Made by a program: the position numbers and the translations under genes | Source of the DNA: Anseranas semipalmata | Taxonomy: Eukaryota; Chordata; Aves; Anseriformes; Anseranatidae | Length of the DNA: 64,000 nt | Direction: 5' to 3' | NCBI GenBank assembly: GCA_013399115.1 | Contig: VXAA01000904.1 | Coordinates: 907,434 to 971,433, forward strand | Shown: one piece after another, positions 50,202-62,600 of the stretch | Layout: each line of letters begins with the position of its first letter | Position numbering within the stretch: the stretch's first letter is position 1 | The notes under the pieces: model-generated | The model's database searches: none | The model's input: the letters and a program-made list of their open reading frames with translations, nothing else | What the model was told of the DNA's origin: nothing

Positions 50202-50216
50202 NNNNNNNNNNNNNNN
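50202..50216. other. Assembly gap (15 N)
   Basis: A run of 15 ambiguous bases. The true length of the missing sequence is unknown. It lies just upstream (in minus orientation) of the acceptor for the candidate exon at 50148, so the intron there is incomplete. Confidence 0.98.
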
Positions 50217-51533
50217 CCCCCTTTTTTTAACAAAAAACCACTGACTTAAAGACAGAAAAATATAATAGCATGCCCTCGTTTATATTCTATAGTTTCGCCC
50301 TTCTCTGTGCTGTTTGGCGCCTTGCCCACCTCCAGCAGCCACTTTCAGATGCAGATTTCTCCCTGAATAGGTACCGCGGGGTCTCTTTGTCCTCATCCTC
50401 CCCTGTGCTCCTCAGGGGCTGCGCTGCTGGGGCCTTACCCAGCTATCAGAGGGAGCAGGACTGGGCAGGGGGCACGACAGAAAGGGCTCCTCGGTTCGGA
50501 TGCATTACCCTGCAGATGGAGGAACACCCCAGCCATGCAGCTCCGGGCAGAGGCGGTATCATCAAAAAGCATGCCTAAGTGCCACGCAGAACAATGATCG
50601 CAGGGTGCTTATCCACCAGTTAAAATTCATACTGGACAGGCTGGATAACACACATCCCCATACGCTAAAATGGATTCGTTCAGTATCTGCAAACGGTTTA
50701 TAGATTTCTCCTGAGTTCGGGGCACTGCCTGGGGCACAGCAGACGTATTTGCACAGTAGCATATCAGCAAGCAGCTTGGTTGTGACAAGAAGACAGATTA
50801 CAACAGGGGACTGAAGATGACCCCCCATTTGTCTGCCTACGTGTGACTCAAAGGCCAGCCTTCCCTGAGGATTCGCTCATGCTCTTAGCTGGGTGCTGTG
50901 CCCGAATCTCTGCTTCGTCCACAAATACAGACCAGCTCATCTGAGCATTTCCTTCGCGCTGGAGTGGGTTGGGTTATATAACCTGACATCTTTGTGCTGC
51001 CTACAGTCCCACTGGCAAGCGATGGAGAACCGCTTTGCAGGATAACCATTTTGAGTTATGGGCCTTCCCAGTTATGGGCCTGTGGTTCATTGGAAAAGGA
51101 TCACAGAGCAGATTGGATTAGTATAATGCCGAGGGTTGTGGGATATATACATAGAGGATTAGCAGCTCTAGCACTGTTGTCCAATAAAATGTTCGGATTC
51201 GTTACCTGGTGTACAGTCAGCCAAATACACACACTAGCTTGAGATATTGTTTATTTCAGAGTTGAGCAAGTCTGGGTGCCAGGTGTTTTTCCACAAACCT
51301 GGCCCGACTCTGGACTTTCCCTGTCAATTTTTATACAGTTCGATGTAGTCATTATCATATTAGTACATCCCACTACATTCTAACTGGTTAGTGATTTACA
51401 TATAGTTGCACAATCTTATCTAGAAAATCTACACATGCTCGTGGGAAGGGTCTTCACCTGGACTAGGGTCATTTTGACCTGTGGGTGTGTATTTTAGCAT
51501 TATAATGACATTATAATGAGCAAAGTTACTTAC
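50217..51533. other. Interval between minus-strand candidate exons
   Basis: It would be intronic in the minus-strand model. It contains open frames on both strands but no further paired splice signals that I can support. Confidence 0.35.
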
Positions 51534-51654
51534 TGCTCTCTCGCGGGGAAGGGACTGGGATGGAGATGGATGGTGACACCTGGATGCAGCTCTGCGGCGT
51601 GACTGCGCCTGCTGTGGCTGGGTCTGGTGCTCGCCCGGGCAGTGAAGACACGTC
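51534..51654 (-). other. Candidate exon (minus strand), GC-rich island in AT-rich DNA
   Basis: Reading leftwards, an acceptor ttttcatgtttgcccctcag precedes 51654 and a near-consensus donor GCA|gtaagtaac follows 51534. The 121 nt are GC- and CpG-rich compared with both flanks. All three frames are open; the most protein-like reads DVSSLPGRAPDPATAGAVTP, QSCIQVSPSISIPVPSPRES plus one base. In that frame the reading also stays open upstream to 51786. The end phase (1) matches the exon candidate at 50148. The family is not recognised. Confidence 0.3.
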
Positions 51655-51786
51655 CTGAGGGGCAAACATGAAAAGTGGCTGTCTTTGGCCTTGTAAAACT
51701 TGGTTTGTAAGTTCCCGCTCATTTCTTGCCACTATAGGGAAGTTTTCTGGAAGCATTATGTAATGTCTGCCTGCACAAATAACCAC

Positions 51787-53835
51787 ATAACATGCTGGGT
51801 TTACAGCTGTATAATTACACCTTCCAAAATATGTATTGTAACCCTCTAAACACCCGAATGGGTAGCTAACAGATACTTTGATGACCTCCAGAAGGACCTC
51901 AGAAATACTGCCTGCTGTGGAGAAGAAGAGGCACTAACCACCCCTTCTAGATCCTCTTTGATTTGTAGCAACAAAAATCTCCACTTTTCTTTGAAAATCA
52001 GTATAAGGCAATATTGTTTACAGAAGTCTGTTTTCTATCCTTTCAGGTTCTCACTTCTGAGACATATTCATTGCTGGTATGTAAAACACAATTAAGCCTC
52101 GCAATACAACTATACTTTCAGACCTTTATTAATGAGTAGAACTGGGAGATTGGCATATCCCAAATCTGGAAGAGCGGGATGGGGAAAAGATCTTATACGC
52201 TCTGTGACAACCAAAATTTGGAATATAATTCAGCAAACATTGACCAATTGACCTGCCTGTTGCACCTGTGCGAGGCTGCAGCCTCATTAAGAGATTCCAG
52301 ATTAATCATGTGCCTCTTAGAAAGGTGTCTCGGTGAGCTTTTTCTGCAAAGACTATTGACAGGCATCCAGTTATTTTGGACTGTCTGGTAAATATAATGG
52401 CAGGATTTTTAGCATGTGTGTTACAGAAAGAGGTGAAGAGGTATCTCAGGCTAATTTAAACACAATTTCAGCACCAGTCTGGCTAAATCGGTTTCTCCGT
52501 CAGTCTAGTTCTGCTGCTTCCATGATCAAACCATGCACAGAAAGGCTTTAAGAACTAAATAATAAAACCCCAAAGCAGAGCAGTTTATAATGAAAACAAC
52601 AGGGCTGATAATTAAACTTCCACCAATGGTCTGAGCTGGCAGTCAACTCAGCTAGCAAACAGAGAGAGAAAAAAAAGAAATTCTTTGTTCTCCGTCTTTG
52701 GGACTGATCAGCCCTAATATTTCACCCTACCTCTTATAAATGGGGTGAAAGGCTCTGTTCTGGCAGCAGGCAAAGCTGTTTCTATCTGGCATACTCCTTC
52801 TTCCTTGTTAGTTTCCCCCAGCTGATTTTTAAGAAGCTGTTCTATATAAAAAAAACCCCAGTCTGCTTCTGGGCTCCCAGCTCATTCCCGTCTCATTACC
52901 TCAGTTCTGATGCCCGCAAGACATTTTAATAAGAATTAATTCCCTACCTGAGAAAGCCCTAATATGCACTGCACAGTGATGTTAATGAAAACCAGTAGGT
53001 GCTGTAGTATCTGATTCCTGAGATCTTGTGATTAATTGTGACAGCAGCATTAACAAACATATTTACTTTATGTCAGCTGCTGATTGACAAAATATTTATC
53101 TATTATATTCCAATATAGGTCATACCTATAAATCCCCAGATGAACTCAAAAGTGGCTTCTCTAGCCACTACAATCTCTAGATAATGAAGTGTTCCTGAAA
53201 CTCATTTTTTTAAGATAGATATACCCCGCTGTATGTGAACTTACAGAGTATTTTTGCAGAAATTCTTATTGCATGCTGTGGGCTTCATGTTTCTGCTTAG
53301 CATCCTAGCATCAGGAACTTTTTTTTTTTTGTATGTGGCATTTGCTTAACTTGGATAACAACTTCTGTAAGAGTTCTGTATTTCCAAAGCTCTTCTTATC
53401 ATAGGGATCCAGTATAAAATGTATTGAGCTTCCATGCTTATTAAGGTTCTTTTAACTTGCCCTTTGAGCTTCTTACAATTCATAATGTGTTTTATCCTGA
53501 CAAGATGATAAAGAGGTAGGGAGTAGAAAGGGAGGAACTGAATCAACAAGAGACAAAGTGACTTATAAGTTGCCCAAACAATCAAGCCAGATAGCTGAAA
53601 ACCAAGGACAAGCTTCTTCATGACCTATACTGCTTCTCTCCAAGCACTGCATCCTCTTTGCAGTTTCTTCCACTGGGAAAGAATTCTTCATGTGAATATT
53701 TTTGGATTCAACAACACATTTTTATTAGTTTTTAGCATCCTTATTTGGTTTTACTTTTTCTATTCCCTTTGCAAAAAGCCTTTCATAAAAACAGAAGTGC
53801 ATTAGGATCTTTCCTTCAATCTCCATTTCAAATAG
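51787..53835. other. AT-rich non-coding stretch with possible regulatory block
   Basis: No gene is supported. Its texture at about 52920-53110 (TAAT-rich words, few CpG, a MEIS/E-box/PBX-like cluster at 53071-53089) is like conserved non-coding elements near developmental genes. Confidence 0.4.
53071..53089 (+). promoter_or_regulatory. Composite TALE-homeodomain/E-box motif cluster
   Basis: The string tgtcagctgctgattgaca holds a MEIS-type half-site on the reverse strand (TGTCA), an E-box CAGCTG overlapping it, and TGATTGACA, which fits PBX/MEIS binding. The motifs are seen directly; occupancy and conservation are not known. Confidence 0.35.
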
Positions 53836-53890
53836 GAATCTGAATCGAAGACACAGTTTGAGTGCCGGCAGCAGAGCCACGTCAGTTCAG
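53836..53890 (+). other. Exon-like 55-nt segment, unproven
   Basis: An acceptor (ccttcaatctccatttcaaa then tag) precedes it and a consensus donor TTCAG|gtgagt follows. Two frames are open: NLNRRHSLSAGSRATSVQ, containing the basophilic kinase-like motif RRHS, and ESESKTQFECRQQSHVSS. It could be a cassette exon in a gene whose intron spans this region. No phase-matched neighbour was found; the nearby open stretch at about 54290 does not fit. Confidence 0.28.
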
Positions 53891-56800
53891 GTGAGTTACA
53901 GTTTATGACAACTGCACTGGAATTTTGTTGGACAGAGCAAACCATCAGATGATAAAGTGCAATTTTAATTGAAATATGAAGCCTGAAAGGATTCTGGAAA
54001 CCAAAACAAAAAAAACATCCCAACCCCTACAAAATTACTGCAAAAAGACATACTTCAGTGACATAGTGCAGTGACATTTTCAGATAAATGAAAGGACAAT
54101 TACTCAAAATATGAGAAGGAAGTTGCCAAACCAAAACCAAACCAAGCTTTTTCAGTTCAAGGGTGTTTTTTTTTCTTTGTATTCGTGAATTTTCCAAAGC
54201 ATTATTTTCCTCCAGTATCGCGGACTAAAACACTACGCTCCATAACTGCCCTCCTGCATTTACATTTTCCTTTGTCTCTGAGGACAGCCAGCTGGAGTTA
54301 GAAGCTGTTCGTAGCCAGATTCTGAAGAATAGGACACAAACGCGCATGCGGCAATGGATGAAAGCAGGGCTGCTCGCAGCTCCCTGCTCCACCCTGTATC
54401 CCAGCCTGGCAGGGGAGCGGGTTACAGGACAGGCTGCAGCTCCTGAAGTGCCACTGCTTACGGTCCCCTCTTTGCTTCACTTGCATTTGTCGAGCTGCCC
54501 GTATCCCTCTGGCAGCTCCAGGCAAGGGTGCCAGCCTCTAAGACAAGCTTGGTGCAGTCTGGAGAGGCTGGTGGCTGTGTCAGCCACCCCAGCTTAATCT
54601 GCTACCGCAGGAGTCCGTACACTGCCAAAATCCTGTCATTCCCCTATAACGGGTAGAAATTGTTTGTGAAACAGCCTACAAGAGCAGCGACTCCTTTACA
54701 AGAGTTGTTCCTGCACCCCAGCCTGGGGATTTGTTAGAGCCCTGAGCCACTGAGTAATAAGAGGCCAGGCATAGCCTGTGTGGCTCAGCGGTGGTCCCAC
54801 AGCCCTCTGCGCTCACGCTGGTAGTGTGAATGGGGCTGGTGGTGAATTTAATATTAATCACACCACACTGAATTATTACCATTCAACCTAACTCACTGCT
54901 CCCCAAAACATGTCTCAAATTTCATACAAATAGTCCATATTCTGCCCAGAGCAAGTCAATGCTGTTAGTTGGGAATATATCCATTATTGCCCAGTATCAT
55001 ACTGAAAAAAAGCTTTTAATACACACTGCAATGTTCCCGAAAGCTTAGGAACTAATGTCAGCCGAATATATTTATTCTGAATGCTCAATCACTGCACCAA
55101 ATATGCTCTGCAACCTGGTCACCTTTAGCCTGTTGATGTCCTTTGGGCCATCCTGAAAGTTGGAAGGGAAGGGGTGGACAAGGACATGGTACGATGACAC
55201 CAATGTTGAAATGTTTTAATTCAATGTTATGATTATAGATATAAAATTTTTTTCTGTATGATCTTAAATTTCATCAGAGAATTTTCTTAAATTCCTGCAT
55301 TCTTTTTCTTTTCTTTCTCTTTTCCTTTCCTTTCCTTTTTTCCCTTCCCTCTTTCCTTCTCCTTCTCCTTCTTCTCCTCCTTTTCCATCTTCTCCTTCTC
55401 CTTCCTCTTCCCCTTCTCCTTCTCCACCTCCTATTACTTTTTATTACAAGAAGATACTCAGCACTTGATACAGTTTTGCATGCTTTTGCTCCTAATAATA
55501 AATATGGGCCAAGTTTTGAACCCTATAAATTTGGCTGTACAAATTTGCCTTAATTCCATTGATATTAATGGTATTTAAACTGACATCAGACTCTAACCCT
55601 ACTTTTTAAATGGTTGATTTGCATGGTCTCAGCTGTGAGACAATTTGTCTATAGACTACTCTAAGCCCCCATTAAATCAGAAAAAGAATGTTTCTGACTG
55701 AGGATGCCAATCATTACAGCTTATCTAGTGAGAGATGCCACATGCTTTCTCCTGCTCTATCCTTATTTTTGACAGCTACTTATGCTACTCATTGTCTAAT
55801 TGGGCCTGCCAATCCTTCCTGTTCATCCCAATCTGTCCAGCCCAGACACAAGAGTCTGAAACGGTTTTAAAATCTGCATATGGTTGTTGATTACAAGAGA
55901 CAGAAAAAAATACAGCCTAGATGTTGCAATATGCTTACTTCTGTGTGATTATTGTTCAAGAACAATAAGAACTGCAAAAATGAAAAGAAGAAATTGCATC
56001 GTAATACTTGGGCTTTCTGACTCTAAGGGTGGGAAGGGTACTACTGACAGGATGAAAGCCATATTTCCTCCGGAGGCTTGCACACTCACGAAGCAGTCAG
56101 GGCTAAATGCTGCCATTTGCTGCTTGCTGTGCCGTGAAAGAGGAGGAGGTAAGCACTACTCTCAGGTGGTACTAAACGGCAGGAGGTACAGCATGCCAGT
56201 GTGCCACAGAGCCCCGTACTGGGCTTCTGGAGGAAGGGGATGTCATCACAAGCAGCAGTGCCCGGTAGGTCAGGACCTGCTTTGCCTCCTTGCAGAGAAA
56301 CAAGAAGTGCCCTGTGCTGGGTCCTGCTGGGAAATTCGGTTTGTGAACAACAGGATTCCCTCTGTGGAGCACACATCTGCCAGCCGCTGCTGAACCTTAC
56401 TGCTGCAGCTTGCCAAGCAGCACGCCGGCATTTGGACGGCAGCATCTCAGTGGGGCTGGCAGAGCTCTGACATTCCCCTGGGACCTGATCCAAAGCTCAT
56501 GGGATTCATTGGGGGAAAAAAGGTCCATTGATCTCAGTGGTTTTGGATCTGTCTTTCTGCTCTTCTCCTTTGATGATTTATCCAACGCTGACGCTCATGT
56601 ATCACTTCTGAAGCACACAGAGCACTTGGTTTTAATCTCACAATTTCCCTGGTGACAGGAAAGGAAGTGTGCTGGCAACTGACAGTGAAAAATACTCATT
56701 ATTCTGTACATTATTATTGCTTTTTACTTCCCCACGGAAGATAAAAATTACAATAAAAAATCACAAATATTTTCTTTTTCTGTCTTTGTCTGCCCTTAAA

Positions 56801-57120
56801 GGCATAGCAAAATATTGCAAAGGGCAATTTTGTATGTGTGTGCAAAAGTGACGAGAATGTTTTGTATTGACATGGGAGGTAAGAGAACACTAACAACTAA
56901 AAGTCACTGTTAAGCAAATGATCCCTTTTTCTAGAAAAAGCTTAGAGAGGGAGAAAGTATTTCTGATTTACCAGGGAATTGAATTCTCTTCTTGGATTGG
57001 AAGGTAAGAACATTTTATACCTGTGACAGCTTCATTTGAAAAATCAAGATGGCTGGACCATTGGCAGCACTGCTCTACTGACCAAGTCCCACCGTACCAG
57101 TGACTGCAAAACAGACTCAC
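53891..57120. other. Non-genic stretch, mixed composition
   Basis: Apart from the pyrimidine tract, it contains a modestly GC-rich patch near 54340-54600 and frames of up to 169 codons (55884-56393) with no exon support. Confidence 0.45.
55301..55425 (+). repeat. Polypyrimidine tract (TTTCC/CTTCTC type)
   Basis: A pure pyrimidine run spans 55301-55386 (86 nt), followed after a single A by another from 55388 to 55425. The units drift from tttcc to cttctc. Such tracts can form triplex (H-DNA) and are unstable. The function here is unknown. Confidence 0.92.
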
Positions 57121-57232
57121 GATTCCTCGCATCCTGAAGAGCGGTTTGCAGGGACAGCTTCTCCAAGTGATGCTTCTCCAAGGGGTGCCTCCACAGCACC
57201 CAGGTTCATGGAACCATGATACCTCCTTCCCA
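57121..57232 (-). other. Exon-like 112-nt segment (minus strand), unproven
   Basis: Reading leftwards, an acceptor (tagttggtggccctctccag) precedes 57232 and a consensus donor AATC|gtgagt follows 57121. One frame reads GRRYHGSMNLGAVEAPLGEA and then SLGEAVPANRSSGCEE. A short internal duplication encodes LGEA twice. The acceptor tract is weak. It might belong with the other minus-strand candidates to the left, but the phases leave several options and none is decisive. Confidence 0.2.
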
Positions 57233-59373
57233 CTGGAGAGGGCCACCAACTACCAGTCTCTTTCATAACGCCGGAGGCATGCTTTGCTGTATTTTTTAGA
57301 TTTTCATTCCGGTCCCGACACCTTTTTGCTTCTGTTTCCTCACTGGCTAGTGCAGTTTTTTCAGCACTAGATGTCAGTGTGGACATACGATACCAGATTG
57401 CTCTGCATTTTTCCATTCACAGGAGAGGAAGAATTGCCATCCAGAGTGAAACCAAGTCTCCCCAGCCTCGTGATGTGCTTCCAGCCAAACAGGTCTTTCC
57501 TTTCCTGTATGACCTCCACAAGAAATGCGTGGAACTGTCTGTCCTTGGTATGGGTTCGTATGGCTGTAAAAGGGCCCCCTTCATTTCTGGAGAAAACCCT
57601 TGTTTAGGAAGTAATAGGGACAAAGAAAAGGTTCAGAATTATCTTGATTAATTGTGACCCTGCTAAGGTGGTGGTGTACAGGTGCTCTACATGGGTGGCT
57701 AACCCTGTATCTAGCAGTACTCATCTCAATGAGAACTTTCTGATGAGACTGTCTACACCATCCCATTGTCTGGAAGAACATTTCATCATCTAGAAATGTT
57801 TTGCTACAACAAACTGTTACAAGCACTGTTCTAACTTGAACCTGATTTATTATTTGCCTGGCATTTTCTAAATACTGAACTGAAACCAGCTAAGAGCTGA
57901 GCAAACAACCAGGAAGTACATGCTGGGTTTCCAAAGTGGTAAAATGACAGTTTTGTTTTCTATCACTCTTTAGAAAACCTTTTGTTTCTTTAAGAAATGT
58001 AAACCTCTCAACTGAAATCGTGAATGGTTTCTGTGCTGTTACTGGAGGGCTGAGCAAGACGCATGAAGCACCCCAACTCCCCCCATTTTTTGTAAGCAGC
58101 CATCAAGAACAAGGACACTGCTCCTCCTGCTCCTAGAGAAGTACATAGCAGGGACAAATAGTGGGGAGAGGAGGAAGTGGGTTCACAATTCCCTTTTCTC
58201 GTCTCTTACTTTCATGGGTTCTGTCTTTTGCCAAGTGGATCAGAGCCAGCACAACAGATGGAGCCTTTTACACCGCCCTCGTGCCTGGTTTACACCAGGC
58301 ATGATGCACAGAAGCCTAGGCAGAAAATGCTTCTGGCAGATAATGGGAAGTGGGGCTCTCTGACATTCCTCCTGACTCAGTACGGTTGCAGCCGTGATTT
58401 AGGCCTTCAGGAAAATCCAGTTACATGCTTTTGTGTCCTTCACTATGCACTCGTTAATGAAGTATTACCCTGATACATACACTAGTACACCTTGCTTTTA
58501 TTATACTTTGAAGTCATTGCTGTCCCTTTGACTTCAGTTGCAAGAAGTCACTGCAAAGCATGCATAACTGCCCAAGCAGCTGTGCTTAAAAGCCCTTTGA
58601 GTTGCTACCTGGTATGTTTTTGTTTCTTGTTACTAGGCTTATCAGTAGCAGACTATAAGTAGGAGGCTATAAAATATTAAAAGAATAATACTTAAAACAA
58701 TCAATTGAAAATATTACCACATACTGTGCAAAAATGAGGACAAAAGTATTTTTTCTCCTGGATTCTGAGAAGTTAAGGTAATATTTGTCAGATAATACAG
58801 AACCTGAGAGAATACAAATTGTACTTGGCGAATCTAATGTCACATGGCTCTACCACCTGCTGTCATTCCTACACATGTCATTTTGTTATTGTTTCTGTAA
58901 TACTGTTTTCCATTTACTCACCTCTTTCTGTAGATGTCTAGTATTCAAGCAATTAGTACTGCTAATGAAAGATGTATCCTGTAAAAGAGCTTATCTGCAA
59001 TCAGCTTCTGAAGACTGATTTACCTGTGTAATATTCACTGTGTCAGGACTCCAAGTGCTTTCTTTATTAACTATCATGAATTGTTCAGGCAGAGCTTTTT
59101 GTAAAGACAAATGCCTCTCTAGGTGCAGAAGGGATTCATGGCCTAACACTCTGAACTGCAAGACAAAAGCAATATCATTCAGGAATATACTTTGAAAGAT
59201 TCACATTATTTCCCTCTGCAGAAATAAAGAAGGCTGAAGCCATCAACACTCCTCCCCCAGCTCCCAAATCTACATTCGGCTGGCATTGCTGGGCGCTGAT
59301 ATATAAGATCTGAAAACAAGAGAGAGTAAACATACTTCCCATCTGTTAGTTTGTCCTCCACCCCCTCTTCTTA

Positions 59374-59445
59374 GAAATCACAGAAACAGAAAAATCAGCT
59401 GGATGGGACCTTTATAGGTCAACTAATCCACCCCCATACTCCCCT
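59374..59445 (-). mobile_element. CR1 LINE 3' end remnant, reverse orientation
   Basis: The segment gaaatcacagaaacagaaaa, then atcagctggatgggaccttt, then ataggtcaactaatccaccc matches the reverse complement of the CR1 3' end (the 'tcacagaat...ggaagggacct...catctagtccaaccccc' series). It is about 70 nt, 5'-truncated and diverged. Confidence 0.7.
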
Positions 59446-59665
59446 ACCCACAGATCTGTGTATTAACGCCTTGCCCAAATAAACACAGATTGATGTCACT
59501 TCATTTATGAATTGGTGCAAACGCCTTTAGTGTAGGCATGGGCATAGTCTAAGCCACTATTTGTCTTCAGTTATTCCCTTAGCACACAACAAAAGTGGTC
59601 TGTGCTGTAGCTTCTGAAGAAAGATAGCACTGGGTTGGTTCTAGATGCATGAAAGGAAAGGTGGT

Positions 59666-59686
59666 AAAAAAAAAAAAAAAAAAAAA
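59666..59686 (+). repeat. Poly-A run (21 A)
   Basis: An uninterrupted run of 21 A about 220 nt to the right of the CR1 remnant. No linked retrocopy is recognised. Confidence 0.9.
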
Positions 59687-62600
59687 GAAAACCACACAAA
59701 AACATGTGACAAGTAGAACCAATGCAGTTTATTAGAGAACCAGTAACTGCCTGATTATGCACTCAGATGGCAAATTGATATGAATGGCATTTGGTATTGG
59801 GTCTGGTTACCTACTATGGTGCTCACTGGATACAATAACACAACTCTGAATGTCAAATAGCTTAGAAATTTTGGCGAATACACTTTCCTATTAGAATTCT
59901 TAGACTAAAGTGTTTTTTCTTATCGTACTACTTCATAGCACATGGTAATGCAATGCACAGCACAAATTGCCATTTCTTCAAGTAAATTATTTCCACGTAT
60001 TTCTTCCTGGTCAGTCAGTAAGTCAAGGAAAAATGTCAATTTATTTTTAAGACTATGTTATCTTTTCTGTAAACATTAGCTTTCTATATGAGGAACTCCA
60101 GTGTTACAAAATACAGCATATTGTGTGACAAAAACTTCAGAAAAGCGTAAAGTTCAAACAAAAGGCAGAAGATTTTAAACAGAATCTTATAAAACAGGGA
60201 TAAACTTCCTCATTAAAAACATAGGTAACCACACATTTCCAGAATAATTTAGGACCCGAGCCTGAAAAGATTTTCAGAGATGCTTAGGTTTTTTTTTTTT
60301 TTATTTTATTCTGTGAAGACTGATGACAGCATAGTGCAGGACTGTTTTTACCACATCAGGGTAAGCACATGCATAAATCTTTGCAGGATTAAAGCCAGCA
60401 TGAACAAAGTGTTATTCAATGCAAATACAAATCTAAGACATTGAATAATAAGGTCTTCCACATATCTCAGAATACCAGCTACCAGCTGGAGATACACTGA
60501 TACCAAAATGCATCATAAAAAGATGCCCACAATAGGTTTATGTGTAATTCGTAGTTGTACTGTCAGGGATAATATGGGACCTCTTTCCTTCAGCATACAG
60601 ATATGAACATATCTGAGAACAGTTTGGTCTGCTGGATGGCTTAAACCACCTGCAGATGCAAGGCATGCGTATTTTACAAAATTCTTATTTCAGAGGGATA
60701 AAACAGTTCTGGTTTGCTTTCTCTGTGAGCAACTGAACACTTCAGAAGTCTCTACTTTCAGTATCTGTGGAGAGGCGTTGCACAGTGTGGTTTATTTTAA
60801 ACAGCTGAAATATACAGTAATGTAAAAACCTCACTGATCTTTTCCAACCACAGCAGGCACCCCTAGTTTGGTATCTGATCAGAAAATCTAGTTTCCCCAA
60901 GCCCTGTTAGGAGCCCATCTTAGATATTAGAAAATTAAGCTCCATGTTATGAGTGTTTGCCATTGTTTTTTCAACCCTTCTCCTTTAGAAATGACTACCT
61001 GGTCAATTCTGAACAGAATTTAAACTTCTAGCTGGCTTTTTCAGTTCAGGGTCAGATGCTTTTGCTGGAGATGAAACCTTGCTTGAAACCTTGTTGTAGT
61101 CTCCCTGTAAAAGCCACCAAAGAAGGGGGTAGGAGGGGAGAGGGAGAATGATCTATCTGCATAGCCCACTGCTGGCCAAAATTCAGATCTCTGTTCCATT
61201 TATCAGCACACGTTTTCCAAGATGTGCAATATTATGAATTTATAGGTAATTTTGTATGCTTAGGGCACACCTGCCACTTGGTATTTTCAAGGAAACTGGT
61301 GAAGAAACAAGCTTATTGTTTTCACTTGCTGATAGCTAGTGTAACCAGAACTAAAATGGAGGTATACAGTTTATAACAAAGAACAGCAAGTATATTTGCC
61401 TGTCTAAACCAGTTTTTTTTCCACTATCCTGGACAAGAAACAAGAAGGTTAGTTCCTATTTCATGCTTATTTAATTATGAGTAAGATTCCCTAGATATGT
61501 TTCTACAGGAATAATAACAGCATTCATCCACGTCGGCCTATGGAAGTTAATTTTTATACAACTATGTACTTTCCACTAAGTCCCTGAGATCTATGGAAAT
61601 TTGGTCAGCAACAACATATTCTACTTTCTCTTTGCACTGTTTCCTCTTGCCAACGATTTTCTGTGCTGGGTAGGAAATTGAAAATTTTATGCAAACTACT
61701 TCTGGAGCATATTAATGAACAAATGGGTGGAAGCTACAGTGCCAGGTACTTGCCTCTACAAGACTTACTGCTTGTAGACAGCCATTTGTTAGAAGAAACA
61801 TTAGTTTGAAAACCTAACTGTACTATTGACTATATAGAGCAAATTTCCATATGTAGAAAAAAATTCTATTCAACCATTTATACGAGGGACCAGGAAGGAT
61901 GGAGGGGAGAAACCTGGCTCAGAGGCATGCCACGTCACTTGTTTGAAAATGTAGGCATTCTCTGAGGTATGTGTCCTGTTTAGATTCACACTTGATAGTG
62001 AGAGATCTGCAAAAATTATACTTAAATGTCCTAAATGCAAAACAAAAATGGAAGCCAAAAGAAGAAAACAAAGAAGCTTACATCTCAGTGGGACTATCCA
62101 TGCTCTCTAAGAAGGAGACACGGGCTGTCCTGTTGTTGTGACTTGCTTTCTACAACTGACTTCGTTTCTGTGAAATATTCTGTGCTGTTAAAGGTAATTT
62201 TCTGACTGTAACACTTTTTGGATGTCTTGAGGGCTTTTTTTCCCCCATAGGCTTTACTACTTAATTCTAAATTGAATAAAAGGTTATTCAGAGCCAAATA
62301 GAATCTGCATTTAATACCTGCTCAACTCTTAGAATCACTGTAAGGAAATTACAGACGGTACTGTGGTACTGTGTAGCAGTGCAGTATTTCCGAAATGCTG
62401 TTTATCCTAAGAGCCAACCAGCTCCACTACTACTCACTAGTGGAAATTTTAAGAACTCCATAAAACTATTAGCATGTTGTCCTCTAAACCTGCTCCAATA
62501 GGGCTGAACATGCAATGAGCATTCTGTGAGGGGCAGAAATTATGAGTCACATCTGCAACATCCTTTGCCCATGTGGATTCTTGGGATCAAGCAAGAGAGG

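Noticed and set aside
54290..54600. + strand open frame beginning QLELEAVRSQILKNRTQTRM
   Set aside because: It looks coding-like at first, but the acceptor is poor, the phase does not match the 53836-53890 candidate, and the later part is low-quality Ser/Leu/Pro sequence.
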